From: Acinetobacter sp. YWS30-1 | GTDB taxonomy: Bacteria > Pseudomonadota > Gammaproteobacteria > Pseudomonadales > Moraxellaceae | DNA: 64,000 nt | Assembly: GCF_033558715.1 (NCBI RefSeq) | Contig: NZ_CP114606.1 | Coordinates: forward strand, 434,001 to 498,000 | Reading direction: 5' to 3' | Shown: in pieces, positions 9,837-17,821 of the stretch | How the letters are laid out: the number at the start of each line of letters is the position of its first letter | Numbering within the stretch: the stretch's first letter is position 1 | Made by a program: the position numbers and the translations under genes | The notes under the pieces: generated by a model | The model's database searches: none | Told to the model about the DNA's origin: nothing | Seen by the model: only the letters and a program-made list of their open reading frames with translations

Positions 9837-11024
9837 TCACAAGAGGAAGCTCATTTGAGCTTCCTCTTGTTTTATGGGTATTTTATCGGGTGAAAATAAA
9901 GCTTTTAAAGTTCTTCTTTCAAACAAATTCACTTGAATTATTCTGAGTAAACGTTGAACTGTCCAACCTGTTTTTCCTAAATGTTGAGCGAAACTCACCA
10001 ATAAATAGGCGATCATCGCAATCCAGATTTGTGTCTGAATTGCGTTCCTGCTGCGACCTAGAAACGCTTTTAATTTGAGATTCTGCTTAATCGCCTTAAA
10101 GAACAGCTCAACTTTCCAACGATCTTTATAAATCGCCGCAATGGTGGAGGCGGCTAAATGAAAGTTATTGCTGAGAAAGCTAAAGTGCTTGCCACTTTGC
10201 TGATCTCTATATTCAATTCTTCTTAACACTGGGGCTTTTCTTTTTAGGGCATGTGCGCTATTCAGCTGAATGGTTTCATCTTTTAGAATACCTTTGGATT
10301 CAAGCACTGGATGTTGCTGGATCACCTGATACACAGATTTAGGCCTAAAACGTGTGACAAATCCAATGTTTTGAGCAGTCAGATTTGCATACCATTGGTA
10401 ATCGACATAGCCTTTATCAAAAACTACAATGCTGCCAGCAGGAAACTGGAATTTGCGGCCTTGTACCATGTCATTTTCTTTGCCATTTTCAACTGCAACA
10501 AACTCAGGAATATCATTGCTGTGATTCAATCCTATACTGAGTTTCATGCTGGCTTTTGAGTCGTGAACTTTGGCCCATTCACATAAGGAAAGCGACAGGT
10601 CAATATGACTGGCATCCAAGGAATACAAGGGATTCTTAAAGCGAAATTTATGAGCGACTTTTGAGTGGTCATAGTATTTAAGCAACTTGTAAAATAGCTG
10701 TTGATACAAGGCAGCAGGCTGCTGCTCATTGATTCGTGCCAGCGTGCTTCGGGGAATAGACTTTGCTCCGAGATGACTTAGCTTTTCCTGTTGGCACTCC
10801 AAATTGGATTGAATATCTCTCAGACTTTGCCTACAAGAGAATTGAGACATCAATATGGCAATAAACTGATCCCACCGGGAAGCCGCTCTAAATTTCTGTC
10901 CAACATGGTGTACTTTAGCAAGTTGTTCAAAATCCTGTCGCACAACAGGTTTAATTAGCTCATGAAATACGGTATTCTGATGTAACAAAACCTGAATCCT
11001 GGTCGTTAAAGTGTTTGTTTGCAC
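9837..11024 (-). CDS. IS4-family transposase
   Basis: DDE transposase of 395 residues that cuts and pastes the surrounding element. The catalytic residues are visible: Asp137 in YSLDASHIDL, Asp203 in VVFDKGYVDY, and Glu306 within the family signature Y-(2)-R-(3)-E-(6)-K (Tyr299, Arg302, Glu306). An N-terminal DUF4372-like region precedes the RNase H fold. The frame is uninterrupted. The gene points the same way as fumarase; since the insertion destroyed the terminator between them, fumarase transcripts may now run into it. The last codons form a strong hairpin. Confidence 0.93.
   Translation of the reverse strand: MQTNTLTTRIQVLLHQNTVFHELIKPVVRQDFEQLAKVHHVGQKFRAASRWDQFIAILMSQFSCRQSLRDIQSNLECQQEKLSHLGAKSIPRSTLARINEQQPAALYQQLFYKLLKYYDHSKVAHKFRFKNPLYSLDASHIDLSLSLCEWAKVHDSKASMKLSIGLNHSNDIPEFVAVENGKENDMVQGRKFQFPAGSIVVFDKGYVDYQWYANLTAQNIGFVTRFRPKSVYQVIQQHPVLESKGILKDETIQLNSAHALKRKAPVLRRIEYRDQQSGKHFSFLSNNFHLAASTIAAIYKDRWKVELFFKAIKQNLKLKAFLGRSRNAIQTQIWIAMIAYLLVSFAQHLGKTGWTVQRLLRIIQVNLFERRTLKALFSPDKIPIKQEEAQMSFLL
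9839..9870. repeat. Inverted repeat overlapping the transposase 3' end
   Basis: Fifteen-base perfect arms ACAAGAGGAAGCTCA and TGAGCTTCCTCTTGT with no spare bases between them. The plus-strand copy is followed by TTTATGGG. It would terminate or block transcription entering the IS from the lipoprotein side, and on the other strand it stabilises the transposase mRNA end. Confidence 0.75.
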
Positions 11025-11085
11025 TCATATTTTAACTGTTAGGACTCAGGTTTTTTTATTTAAAGCAAACTATGGGACAGCAGTG

Positions 11086-11104
11086 CCATTAAGGGTGCTT
11101 TTTT
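11086..11104. repeat. Target site duplication, right copy, with right terminator arm
   Basis: CCATTAAGGG at 11086-11095 is the second target copy. GGGTGCTTTTTT at 11093-11104 is the displaced right arm of the old terminator hairpin, now without its partner. Confidence 0.85.
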
Positions 11105-11116
11105 ATATAGCTTAAA

Positions 11117-12643
11117 TTAACCCGCAGCAGCGTCAACTACTGGAATTTTGCCAATTTTTGCTTGCCAGATTTTTGGAGCAGTCGCGTGTACAGATGTACC
11201 ATTTACGTCAACTGCTACAGATACAGGCATATCTTTCACTACAAACTTGTAGATCGCTTCCATGCCCAAATCAGCAAATGCAACCACTTCAGCTTCACGG
11301 ATTGCTTTAGATACGAGGTATGCAGCACCACCAACCGCCATGAGGTAAGTCGCTTTGTTGTCTTTAATTGCTTCAACAGCAGCAGGACCACGGTCCGCTT
11401 TACCGATCATGCCATAAAGACCAGTTGCTTCTAATACCTGACGAGTGAATTTATCCATACGAGTTGCAGTTGTTGGACCTGCAGGACCTACAACTTCGTC
11501 ACCCACTGGATCAACAGGACCTACGTAGTAGATGAATTTGCCTTTTAGATCAACAGGGAGTTCTTCACCGTTGTTCAGCATGTCTACCATACGTTTGTGT
11601 GCAGCATCACGGCCAGTATAGATTGTACCGTTTAGAAGCAGCGTATCACCTGGTTTCCAAGAGTTCATTTCTTCTTGAGTGATGTTGTCTAGGTCAACAC
11701 GTTTAGAAGATGAAGAATCCCAAGTGACTGATGGGTAGTCTTCAAGGCTTGGTGCTTGAATATGCGCAACGCCTGAACCATCAAGTGTGAAGTGTGCGTG
11801 ACGGGTTGCAGCACAGTTCGGGATCATGCCGACTGGTTTGCCCGCAGCGTGACAAGGGTAATCTTTGATCTTGATGTCTAGAACAGTGGTTAAACCACCA
11901 AGACCTTGAGCACCAATGCCCAATGCGTTTACTTTCTCGAAGATTTCGATACGAAGTTCTTCAAGTTTGTTTTGTGGGCCACGACGAAGCAATTCGTCCA
12001 TGTTGATCTCTTCCATCAATGCTTCTTTTGCAAGCATCATGGCTTTTTCAGCAGTACCACCAATACCGATACCCAGCATACCAGGAGGACACCAGCCTGC
12101 ACCCATAGTTGGAACAGTTTTTAATACCCAGTCCACGATTGAGTCAGACGGGTTCAACATTGCCAGTTTAGATTTGTTTTCTGAACCGCCACCCTTAGCA
12201 GCAACAGTGATGTCTACTTTGTTACCTGGAACAAGTTTGTGATAGATCACAGCAGGCGTGTTGTCTTTGGTGTTCTTACGGCCAAAAGCAGGGTCAGCCA
12301 GTACAGATGCACGAAGTACGTTAGAGTTTTCAAGATAACCTTGACGTACACCTTCGTTGATCGCATCGTCCAGGCTCATGGTTAAATCAAATTTAACGTC
12401 CATGCCCACTTCAACAAATACGTTGACGATACCAGTATCCTGGCAGATAGGGCGGTGGCCTTCTGCACACATGCGTGAGTTAATTAAGATTTGCGCGATC
12501 GCATCTTTCGCAGCTTTGTTCTCTTCACGGTCGTACGCACGGCTCATCGCTTGGATGAAGTCTTGTGGATGATAGTAAGAAATGAACTGAAGCGCATCTT
12601 TAACCGATGTGATCAAGTCATCTTGCTTGATAATAGTTGTCAT
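11117..12643 (-). CDS. fumA: Fumarate hydratase, class I (iron-sulfur)
   Basis: Interconverts fumarate and malate in the TCA cycle using a [4Fe-4S] cluster. The 508-residue product has an N-terminal alpha domain with the family motifs CQDTGIVNVFVEVG (around residue 105) and KGGGSENKS (about 150), and a C-terminal beta domain with VGPAGPTTATRMD. It is thus a single-chain class I enzyme, unrelated to oxygen-stable FumC. The terminator that should close the gene is split by the IS 13 bases downstream of the stop. The upstream region carries Pho-box-like repeats, whose relevance to this gene is unclear. Confidence 0.95.
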   Translation of the reverse strand: MTTIIKQDDLITSVKDALQFISYYHPQDFIQAMSRAYDREENKAAKDAIAQILINSRMCAEGHRPICQDTGIVNVFVEVGMDVKFDLTMSLDDAINEGVRQGYLENSNVLRASVLADPAFGRKNTKDNTPAVIYHKLVPGNKVDITVAAKGGGSENKSKLAMLNPSDSIVDWVLKTVPTMGAGWCPPGMLGIGIGGTAEKAMMLAKEALMEEINMDELLRRGPQNKLEELRIEIFEKVNALGIGAQGLGGLTTVLDIKIKDYPCHAAGKPVGMIPNCAATRHAHFTLDGSGVAHIQAPSLEDYPSVTWDSSSSKRVDLDNITQEEMNSWKPGDTLLLNGTIYTGRDAAHKRMVDMLNNGEELPVDLKGKFIYYVGPVDPVGDEVVGPAGPTTATRMDKFTRQVLEATGLYGMIGKADRGPAAVEAIKDNKATYLMAVGGAAYLVSKAIREAEVVAFADLGMEAIYKFVVKDMPVSVAVDVNGTSVHATAPKIWQAKIGKIPVVDAAAG

Positions 12644-12800
12644 ACAAATATCTCTTGAGCGGGCTGTTAGCTAGCGGGCTAAATTATAAGACAAATGAAT
12701 CCGGTTGTGGGCGTTTTGCAGGGACATTGGCCAAAAGTTTATAGTTTAAGCAATAAGGAAAATTACTTTGGCTGAAAGATTGGTTAAAAATGACAGGTAT

Positions 12801-12819
12801 TTGTCATATTTACTGTCAT
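12801..12819 (+). promoter_or_regulatory. Upstream Pho-box-like direct repeat
   Basis: TTGTCAT and CTGTCAT are spaced by 5 bases (12-base period), one base off the 11-base period of the classical PhoB site. TGACAG at 12791 adds an inverted half-site. It may be an auxiliary site for the perfect box at 12909, or act on the divergent fumarase gene. Confidence 0.45.
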
Positions 12820-12908
12820 ATTTCAGCTTAAAATTTATTGGAATATAATTAAATATATTCTAAATATATGATTTTTATTAATTAATTAAAATTATGAAAA
12901 TTTCATCA

Positions 12909-12942
12909 TTGTCATATAACTGTCATAAAACTTTTACATAAT
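12909..12942 (+). promoter_or_regulatory. Pho box and -10 of a PhoB-type promoter
   Basis: TTGTCATATAACTGTCAT (12909-12926) consists of two 7-base units separated by 4 bases, the PhoB arrangement. A weaker third unit, CTTTTAC, follows at 12931 in the same 11-base register. The -10 element CATAAT (12937-12942) begins 10 bases after the box, the spacing known from E. coli pstS and phoA, where the box replaces the -35. Expected start is near 12949. Confidence 0.7.
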
Positions 12943-12973
12943 GCGCTTATCAAATGAATGATGAGTTTTCTTT

Positions 12974-13063
12974 ATGACCCTGACTAGTGTATTGATGGTA
13001 ATTGCTTTTAGTCTTTATATCGCTGCTACTTGGTTCTACGGCCAGAAAGAAGATCAAGCTTAA
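12974..13063 (+). CDS. 29-residue single-pass membrane peptide
   Basis: I do not recognise this gene. The frame encodes 29 residues: a hydrophobic stretch at about 3-21 (LTSVLMVIAFSLYIAATWF) followed by the short charged tail YGQKEDQA. It is too short for routine gene calling but has a complete transcription unit: a Pho-box promoter 32 bases upstream and a 16-base-arm terminator overlapping its stop codon. The Shine-Dalgarno (TGATGAG) is weak. Size and topology recall small regulatory membrane peptides such as KdpF or MgtS, but sequence similarity to these is not evident. The role is unknown; induction in phosphate starvation is predicted. Confidence 0.55.
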   Translation: MTLTSVLMVIAFSLYIAATWFYGQKEDQA

Positions 13064-13080
13064 GCTTTATCTTCTTTTTT
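13046..13080 (+). terminator. Terminator of the small membrane peptide gene
   Basis: AAAGAAGATCAAGCTT and AAGCTTTATCTTCTTT form 16-base arms with a single mismatch, ending in a T run. The left arm is the end of the coding sequence itself. Confidence 0.75.
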
Positions 13081-13108
13081 ACATTTTAAGAGCTAAAAAA
13101 TTAGCCTA

Positions 13109-13268
13109 TCTTCAAATCTTCAAATCTTCAAATCTTCAAATCTTCAAATCTTCAAATCTTCAAATCTTCAAATCTTCAAATCTTCAAATCTTCAAATCTT
13201 CAAATCTTCAAATCTTCAAATCTTCAAATCTTCAAATCTTCAAATCTTCAAATCTTCAAATCTTCAAA
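13109..13268. repeat. Octamer tandem array, 20 perfect copies
   Basis: TCTTCAAA is repeated 20 times without a single mismatch across 160 bases, with one strand purine-rich (TTTGAAGA). It is intergenic, between the terminator of the small peptide and the DUF2171 gene. An 8-base unit makes every reading frame through it change with copy number. The flanking bases show no inverted repeats of a mobile element. Confidence 0.95.
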
Positions 13269-13452
13269 TTACCTTAATAAAAAAACAATATTTCAATCAT
13301 CTTGGCCTTGCCACAACACGCCTGTGACACAGTTATTTTTCTTCATTACATTATTAACCCAGAAAAACCCAAAGCCTGAAAACCCTTACACACAGCCAAT
13401 TTTTTAGGGCTTAGACTGAGGTCTCTCAACTTCTATAAATAGGGCAATTGGA
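13269..13452. other. Spacer between octamer array and DUF2171 gene
   Basis: About 180 bases. The right end carries the DUF2171 promoter. Nothing else recognisable. Confidence 0.5.
13411..13439 (+). promoter_or_regulatory. Sigma70 promoter of the DUF2171 gene
   Basis: TTAGAC and TATAAA are separated by exactly 17 bases. The predicted start near 13446 leaves a leader of only about 7 bases before the ATG, so translation may be nearly leaderless or a further-upstream promoter may also be used. Confidence 0.5.
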
Positions 13453-13692
13453 ATGAGTAACTTTAATACAAATGACATCAAAGAACATGCTTCAGTAATT
13501 GCTTCAGATGGTACTCAAGTTGGTAAAGTGGATCATTTAGAAGGTCAGGACAAGATTAAATTGACAAGAAGTGATGACGAGAATAATGAGCATCATCTGA
13601 TTCCGGTCAGCTGGGTAAGCGAAGTGAAAGATGACAGCGTGATCTTGAATAAAACAGCAGAAGATGTGCACAAAGAATGGACCACGGTATAA
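13453..13692 (+). CDS. DUF2171 (PRC-barrel-like) protein
   Basis: Small acidic cytoplasmic protein of 79 residues. The pattern IKEHASVIASDGTQVGKVDHLEGQ near the start, then HHLIPVSWV and LNKTAEDVHKEW, corresponds to the DUF2171 family as I remember it: small beta-barrel proteins of unknown function, often stress-associated. No signal peptide or membrane segment. The gene stands alone with its own promoter and terminator. A stress role is a guess from relatives, not from this sequence. Confidence 0.75.
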   Translation: MSNFNTNDIKEHASVIASDGTQVGKVDHLEGQDKIKLTRSDDENNEHHLIPVSWVSEVKDDSVILNKTAEDVHKEWTTV

Positions 13693-13780
13693 GCATGATC
13701 GTTGCCTGACTTGTTCTGGTTTGGCTTAAATAGTCAAACTGGATGCAAGCTTAAATAGGCACTCTGATCTGTTAAAGTGG

Positions 13781-13813
13781 TAAATGCCAGCCTGTTCGGC
13801 TGGCATTTATTTT
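13781..13813 (+). terminator. Terminator of the DUF2171 gene
   Basis: AAATGCCAGCC and GGCTGGCATTT arms with a TGTTC loop, followed by ATTTTG. Confidence 0.8.
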
Positions 13814-13946
13814 GTATCATCAATCTTTTTATTTTAGTTTTATTTACTCATAGCGCGGATTACGAAGCTGCATAATTTTTTGAGCTAGACGATCTGTAGA
13901 TGATAGAACGCCTAATGATTACTGAGAAAACTTATAAATAGATCAA

Positions 13947-13980
13947 TAAAAAAACCACCCGATCTTTTGACCGGATGGTT
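13947..13980 (-). terminator. Terminator of the ackA-pta operon
   Basis: On the minus strand, AACCATCCGGTC and GATCGGGTGGTT pair around AAAA with a T run after them, about 20 bases beyond the pta stop. Confidence 0.85.
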
Positions 13981-13999
13981 GTAGAGTAAGTAAAGAAAA

Positions 14000-16138
14000 T
14001 TAACTAGCTTGCTGATCTGCCTGAATCGCAGTTAAGGCTATAGTAAATACAATGTCATCGACCAGCGCACCACGTGACAGGTCATTCACCGGCTTGTTCA
14101 AGCCTTGCAGCATCGGACCGACACTCACGACATTTGCCGCACGTTGTACCGCTTTATAAGTGGTGTTACCAGTATTTAGATCAGGGAAGATAAACACATT
14201 GGCACGACCAGCGACTTGTGAATCTGGTGCTTTCTGACGCCCTACACTTTCAACTGAAGCGGCATCGTATTGCAGTGGACCATCAATCAACAGATCAGGA
14301 CGACGCTGTTTCGCAATCTCAGTCGCTTTCGCCACTTTTTCTACGTCTGCACCTGTGCCTGAAGTCCCGGTAGAGTAAGAAATCATGGCAATACGTGGAT
14401 CAATGCCAAAGGCTTTTGCAGAGTCAGCAGACTGAATTGCAATTTCAGCCAGTTGTTCAGCATCCGGATCTGGATTAATCGCACAGTCACCATAAACATA
14501 GACCTCATCTGGCAGCAGCATAAAGAACACAGAAGAAACCAGTGAATATTCAGGTGCTGTCTTGATCAACTGGAAAGCAGGACGAACGGTATTGGCAGTC
14601 GTATGTACTGCACCAGAAACCAGACCATCCACTTGATCAAGTGCCAGCATCATGGTGCCGAGTACCACAGTATCCTGTAGCTGTTCACGCGCCTGCAATT
14701 CATTGATTTTGCCTTTACGCAGTTCAACCATTTTTTCCACATAATTCTCGCGAATCAGGTCTGGATCAATAATTTCAAGATCGTGCGGTAATTCAATATT
14801 GCGTGCTTTAGCAACTTCCACCACTTCTTCCGGTTTTGCCAGCAAGATACAGTGCGCAATCCCACGAGATTGACAGATCGCAGCCGCCTGAATGGTACGT
14901 GGCTCATCACCTTCCGGAAGCACAATACGTTTTTTCGCAGTAATCGATTTTTGTACCAGTTCATGACGGAATGCAGAAGGAGACAGACGTGGCTTGTAAG
15001 AACCATTGATTAGCTGTGCAATCCATTCTTCATTTAAATGACTGGACACAAAACGAGTGACCTGTTCAGCACGTTCAGTATCATCACATGGAATTTCATT
15101 GCTTAAATTGGCCAGACTTTGGGCAGTTTCAAAAGTGCTAAGTGGCGTATGCAGAATAGGCAGACCATGTTTAATCGCTGTCTGGCAGAACTCCAGTACA
15201 GCCGAATTTGGCTCATAATGTTCAGTCAGTACCAGACCTGCCAATGGAATGCCATTGCTGCTCGCCAAGCTACTTGCCAGCAAGACATCAATACGGTCTG
15301 ATGCACTAATAATCAGTTCGCCAGCTACAAATTTATGCAATTCATGTTCAATGTTGGACGCAATTAAACTGCTGTGTAAGACACGGCGCTGTTTTGCTTC
15401 ACCCAAGTTCACCCAGTCTGCTGAAATATGCGCTGCCAGGTCAGAAATACGTGGCACACTTAAAGTATTACTGAATGGAACCAGACCAATGACTGGAAGC
15501 TTTTCAGACCCAATATGGGCATGAGTTTTCTGAATAGCTGCTATAAATTTGTTGGTATCACTAATCAGGCGTAAACCAGGATCAATAGTCACCGGGATCT
15601 GTGCAGAATCTTCCGGTAGGCCTTTGGTGCGCATAAACAATACGCCAGCCATACGGGTAGAAGAGGATCCACCCAGATAACGTAATTGGCTTTCAACTTT
15701 TTCAGCTGCCACTTCAGGCTGGTTGATATCAGCATTGCTGACAATGATGACTTTGGCATCGAGTGCCTGCGCCAATGCCGCATTAAAGCTTGGCGCAAAG
15801 GTATCGCGGCTATTTGGTACCAAACCTTCAACAATAATCATGTCGTGATTTTTGGCAATCTCACGATGCAGGCGTACTGCATCTTCAAGCAATTCATCTG
15901 TTTCACCCAGATTAAAGCGCTGAATCAGACTTTCATAAGCAATCGGTTCAACGGTTTCACTTTGGGATAAATGACGATAGAGTGCTGTAGTGCGATCTGT
16001 TTCCTGACTTTTTTCCTGTGAAAAAGGTTTCACAAAACCTGCTTTTACCCCTTGGCATTCTAAAGCATATACCAAACCTAAACAGGCTGAAGTTAAGCCG
16101 ACGCCTTCCCCGGTCGGCACCAATAAAATCGTTTTCAT
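14000..16138 (-). CDS. pta: Phosphate acetyltransferase
   Basis: Converts acetyl-CoA and phosphate to acetyl phosphate, the first step of acetate overflow, and reversibly supports acetate assimilation. The 712-residue product is the long, E. coli-type Pta: an N-terminal P-loop-like/DRTGG region (PTGEGVGLTS at the start) regulates a C-terminal PTA_PTB catalytic domain of about 330 residues (ITAKKRIVLPEGDEPRTIQAA onward, with STGTSGTG and GPLQYDAA). It lies 53 bases downstream of ackA on the same strand, forming an ackA-pta operon closed by a terminator. Confidence 0.97.
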   Translation of the reverse strand: MKTILLVPTGEGVGLTSACLGLVYALECQGVKAGFVKPFSQEKSQETDRTTALYRHLSQSETVEPIAYESLIQRFNLGETDELLEDAVRLHREIAKNHDMIIVEGLVPNSRDTFAPSFNAALAQALDAKVIIVSNADINQPEVAAEKVESQLRYLGGSSSTRMAGVLFMRTKGLPEDSAQIPVTIDPGLRLISDTNKFIAAIQKTHAHIGSEKLPVIGLVPFSNTLSVPRISDLAAHISADWVNLGEAKQRRVLHSSLIASNIEHELHKFVAGELIISASDRIDVLLASSLASSNGIPLAGLVLTEHYEPNSAVLEFCQTAIKHGLPILHTPLSTFETAQSLANLSNEIPCDDTERAEQVTRFVSSHLNEEWIAQLINGSYKPRLSPSAFRHELVQKSITAKKRIVLPEGDEPRTIQAAAICQSRGIAHCILLAKPEEVVEVAKARNIELPHDLEIIDPDLIRENYVEKMVELRKGKINELQAREQLQDTVVLGTMMLALDQVDGLVSGAVHTTANTVRPAFQLIKTAPEYSLVSSVFFMLLPDEVYVYGDCAINPDPDAEQLAEIAIQSADSAKAFGIDPRIAMISYSTGTSGTGADVEKVAKATEIAKQRRPDLLIDGPLQYDAASVESVGRQKAPDSQVAGRANVFIFPDLNTGNTTYKAVQRAANVVSVGPMLQGLNKPVNDLSRGALVDDIVFTIALTAIQADQQAS

Positions 16139-16191
16139 AGTAATATCAGTCGCGCAATAATAGAAATTAGGTAAAAGGGAACCGGGCTTGC

Positions 16192-17415
16192 TTATGCAAG
16201 CGCAGCTTCAGGTTCAGACTTTTTTGCAGTGGCTTGCTCCACTTCATTCTCTACCACAGAATGAGTTTCTTTCGCGATTCGGCCTTCTTCATCAGTCGGA
16301 ACTACCCAGATTTGTGGGCCTGTACCGTTATCGATCCGACCTTCTGTACCGCGTTTCAAACTGCTATTAGCGTCTTTATCCAGGTTGAAACCGAAATGTG
16401 GTAAATAAGCCATGGTTTTTTCACGGATATACGCCGAGTTTTCACCAATACCACCGGTAAAGAACAGACCATCAATACGTGGCAGACCACAGCTTAAAGC
16501 AGCTAAAGATTTCGCCAGACGGTAGCAGAATACTTCAATCGCAAGAGTCGCATCTTCACTACCTTGTTCTGAGGCTTCAATCAGGGTACGCATGTCATTA
16601 GACAGGTTGTCAGACAAACCAAGCAAGCCACTTTCTTTGTTGAGCATCTTGTCAATTTTATATACATCCCAGCCTAGGTTTGCAGCCAGGAAGCTATGCA
16701 AACTTGGATCGACATCACCACTACGGGTCCCCATCACCACACCTTCAAGTGGCGTCAGACCCATTGAGGTATCTACACTTTGGCCATTCCATACCGCACA
16801 GGTCGAACTACCATTACCGAGATGTGCTGTTAACCAGCCACCTTGCTTAAAGCTACCAGCCAGTTCAGAACCGCGATCGGACACATAAGCATGGCTGGTA
16901 CCATGGAAACCATAACGACGTACGCCATATTCAGTATAAAGGAATTTAGGCAGCGCATAACGGTAAGCATGTGCCGGCATGGTTTGATGGAAAGCAGTAT
17001 CAAATACTGCGACTTGTGGCAAGTCTGGGAATAAACGTTTAGTCGCTTCGATCCCGATCAGGTGAGCCGGGTTGTGTAAAGGCGCAAGTGGAGTTGCTTC
17101 GCGAATTTTTTCAATAATCTCGTCAGTAATCAGTTCAGCTTTGGTCAGACTGCCACCATGTACCACACGGTGACCGATCGCATCCGGCTTATAGTTTGCC
17201 AGACGCTCTAAACCTACTTCTAACGCTTTTTTATGATCTGCAAAAGGAATATGAATATCGACGGGTTCATTACCGACAGTCACACCTTTAATACGGGCAT
17301 TTTCTGTGCCTAAGTTTTCAGCTAAGCCGTGAATACGGAAATTCTGTTCTTCAAGCAATAGGGCAAACTTGATTGAAGAAGAGCCACAATTAATAACTAA
17401 TACTGATTTAGACAC
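16192..17415 (-). CDS. ackA: Acetate kinase
   Basis: Interconverts acetyl phosphate plus ADP and acetate plus ATP. The 407-residue product is of normal length and shows the ASKHA-fold signatures: [13 protein letters not shown] at the N terminus, HRVVHGG near residue 83, [10 protein letters not shown] around 170, AHLGNGSS around 198, and FTGGIGENS near 316. The C-terminal tail is Glu/Ala/Lys-rich (about 20 residues). First gene of the ackA-pta unit. Acetyl phosphate made here can also feed response regulators. Confidence 0.97.
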   Translation of the reverse strand: MSKSVLVINCGSSSIKFALLLEEQNFRIHGLAENLGTENARIKGVTVGNEPVDIHIPFADHKKALEVGLERLANYKPDAIGHRVVHGGSLTKAELITDEIIEKIREATPLAPLHNPAHLIGIEATKRLFPDLPQVAVFDTAFHQTMPAHAYRYALPKFLYTEYGVRRYGFHGTSHAYVSDRGSELAGSFKQGGWLTAHLGNGSSTCAVWNGQSVDTSMGLTPLEGVVMGTRSGDVDPSLHSFLAANLGWDVYKIDKMLNKESGLLGLSDNLSNDMRTLIEASEQGSEDATLAIEVFCYRLAKSLAALSCGLPRIDGLFFTGGIGENSAYIREKTMAYLPHFGFNLDKDANSSLKRGTEGRIDNGTGPQIWVVPTDEEGRIAKETHSVVENEVEQATAKKSEPEAALA

Positions 17416-17821
17416 GATTGTTTACCCGATTCTAATTAAAATTCTCATCCATTTCGTTGACCTGTCTGCTGGCAAAAGCGACACAAGATAGGTCTGTGAT
17501 CATGTTTTAACATGGGTTTTTTTACTGTCCTAGATAGACTTTAGCCGATTAGACTTAAGCATTATCGACCATAGCGACAATAATAATTAAAATTTATCAG
17601 TTCATAGTTTTCATTTATAAATAAAATACTGCTAAAAAATGATCTATTAAACTGTAACTTATATTTCTTAAAAATAATGTTTATTTATTCTACCTTTTAG
17701 GTATGGATATGAAGAAATTATATGCAATTTTATAAAGGCTGCATATTTACTTGAACATATCTTTTATTCATCTAATGCATAAAAAATCAGCCTTGCGAAC
17801 AAGGCTGATTTTATTATCTAT
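17416..17821. other. Intergenic region upstream of ackA
   Basis: AT-rich stretch between ackA and the end of proA (both minus strand). It contains the proA terminator and a weak CATGTT/AACATG hairpin with T run at 17501-17523. No clear promoter or gene was recognised. Confidence 0.5.
17781..17812 (-). terminator. Terminator of proA
   Basis: AAAATCAGCCTTG and CAAGGCTGATTTT arms around a CGAA tetraloop, 10 bases beyond the proA stop. Confidence 0.9.

Larger units (their letters stand above)
9817..11085 (-). mobile_element. IS4-family insertion sequence, complete
   Basis: A 1269-base element bounded by imperfect inverted repeats: left CATTGCTGTCCCACAATTT, right end read in reverse CACTGCTGTCCCATAGTTT, 16 of 19 positions identical. 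It is flanked by a 10-base direct repeat, CCATTAAGGG. It carries one intact transposase. The identical target copies and open frame suggest a recent, probably still functional insertion. The target is the loop and inner arms of a terminator hairpin. Confidence 0.9.
13693..13999. other. Intergenic region with two terminators and a decayed frame
   Basis: The stretch between DUF2171 and pta holds the terminators of both convergent units. On the minus strand, about 13848-13925 reads SLGVLSSTDRLAQKIMQL then RNPRYE and a stop, resembling the C-terminal end of a lost protein; a stop codon lies immediately upstream. I could not identify the parent family. Confidence 0.4.

Noticed and set aside
13109-13268. 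Possible CRISPR array
   Set aside because: Unit is only 8 bases with no spacers and no cas genes nearby; it is a simple tandem repeat.
13002-13277. 91-codon frame through the octamer array, encoding an 8-residue repeat IFKSSNLQ
   Set aside because: Starts with TTG inside the small membrane peptide frame, has no ribosome site, crosses that gene's terminator, and owes its length only to the repeat.
17501-17523. CATGTT/AACATG hairpin with T run in the ackA-proA gap
   Set aside because: Short stem and no plus-strand gene upstream that would need termination.
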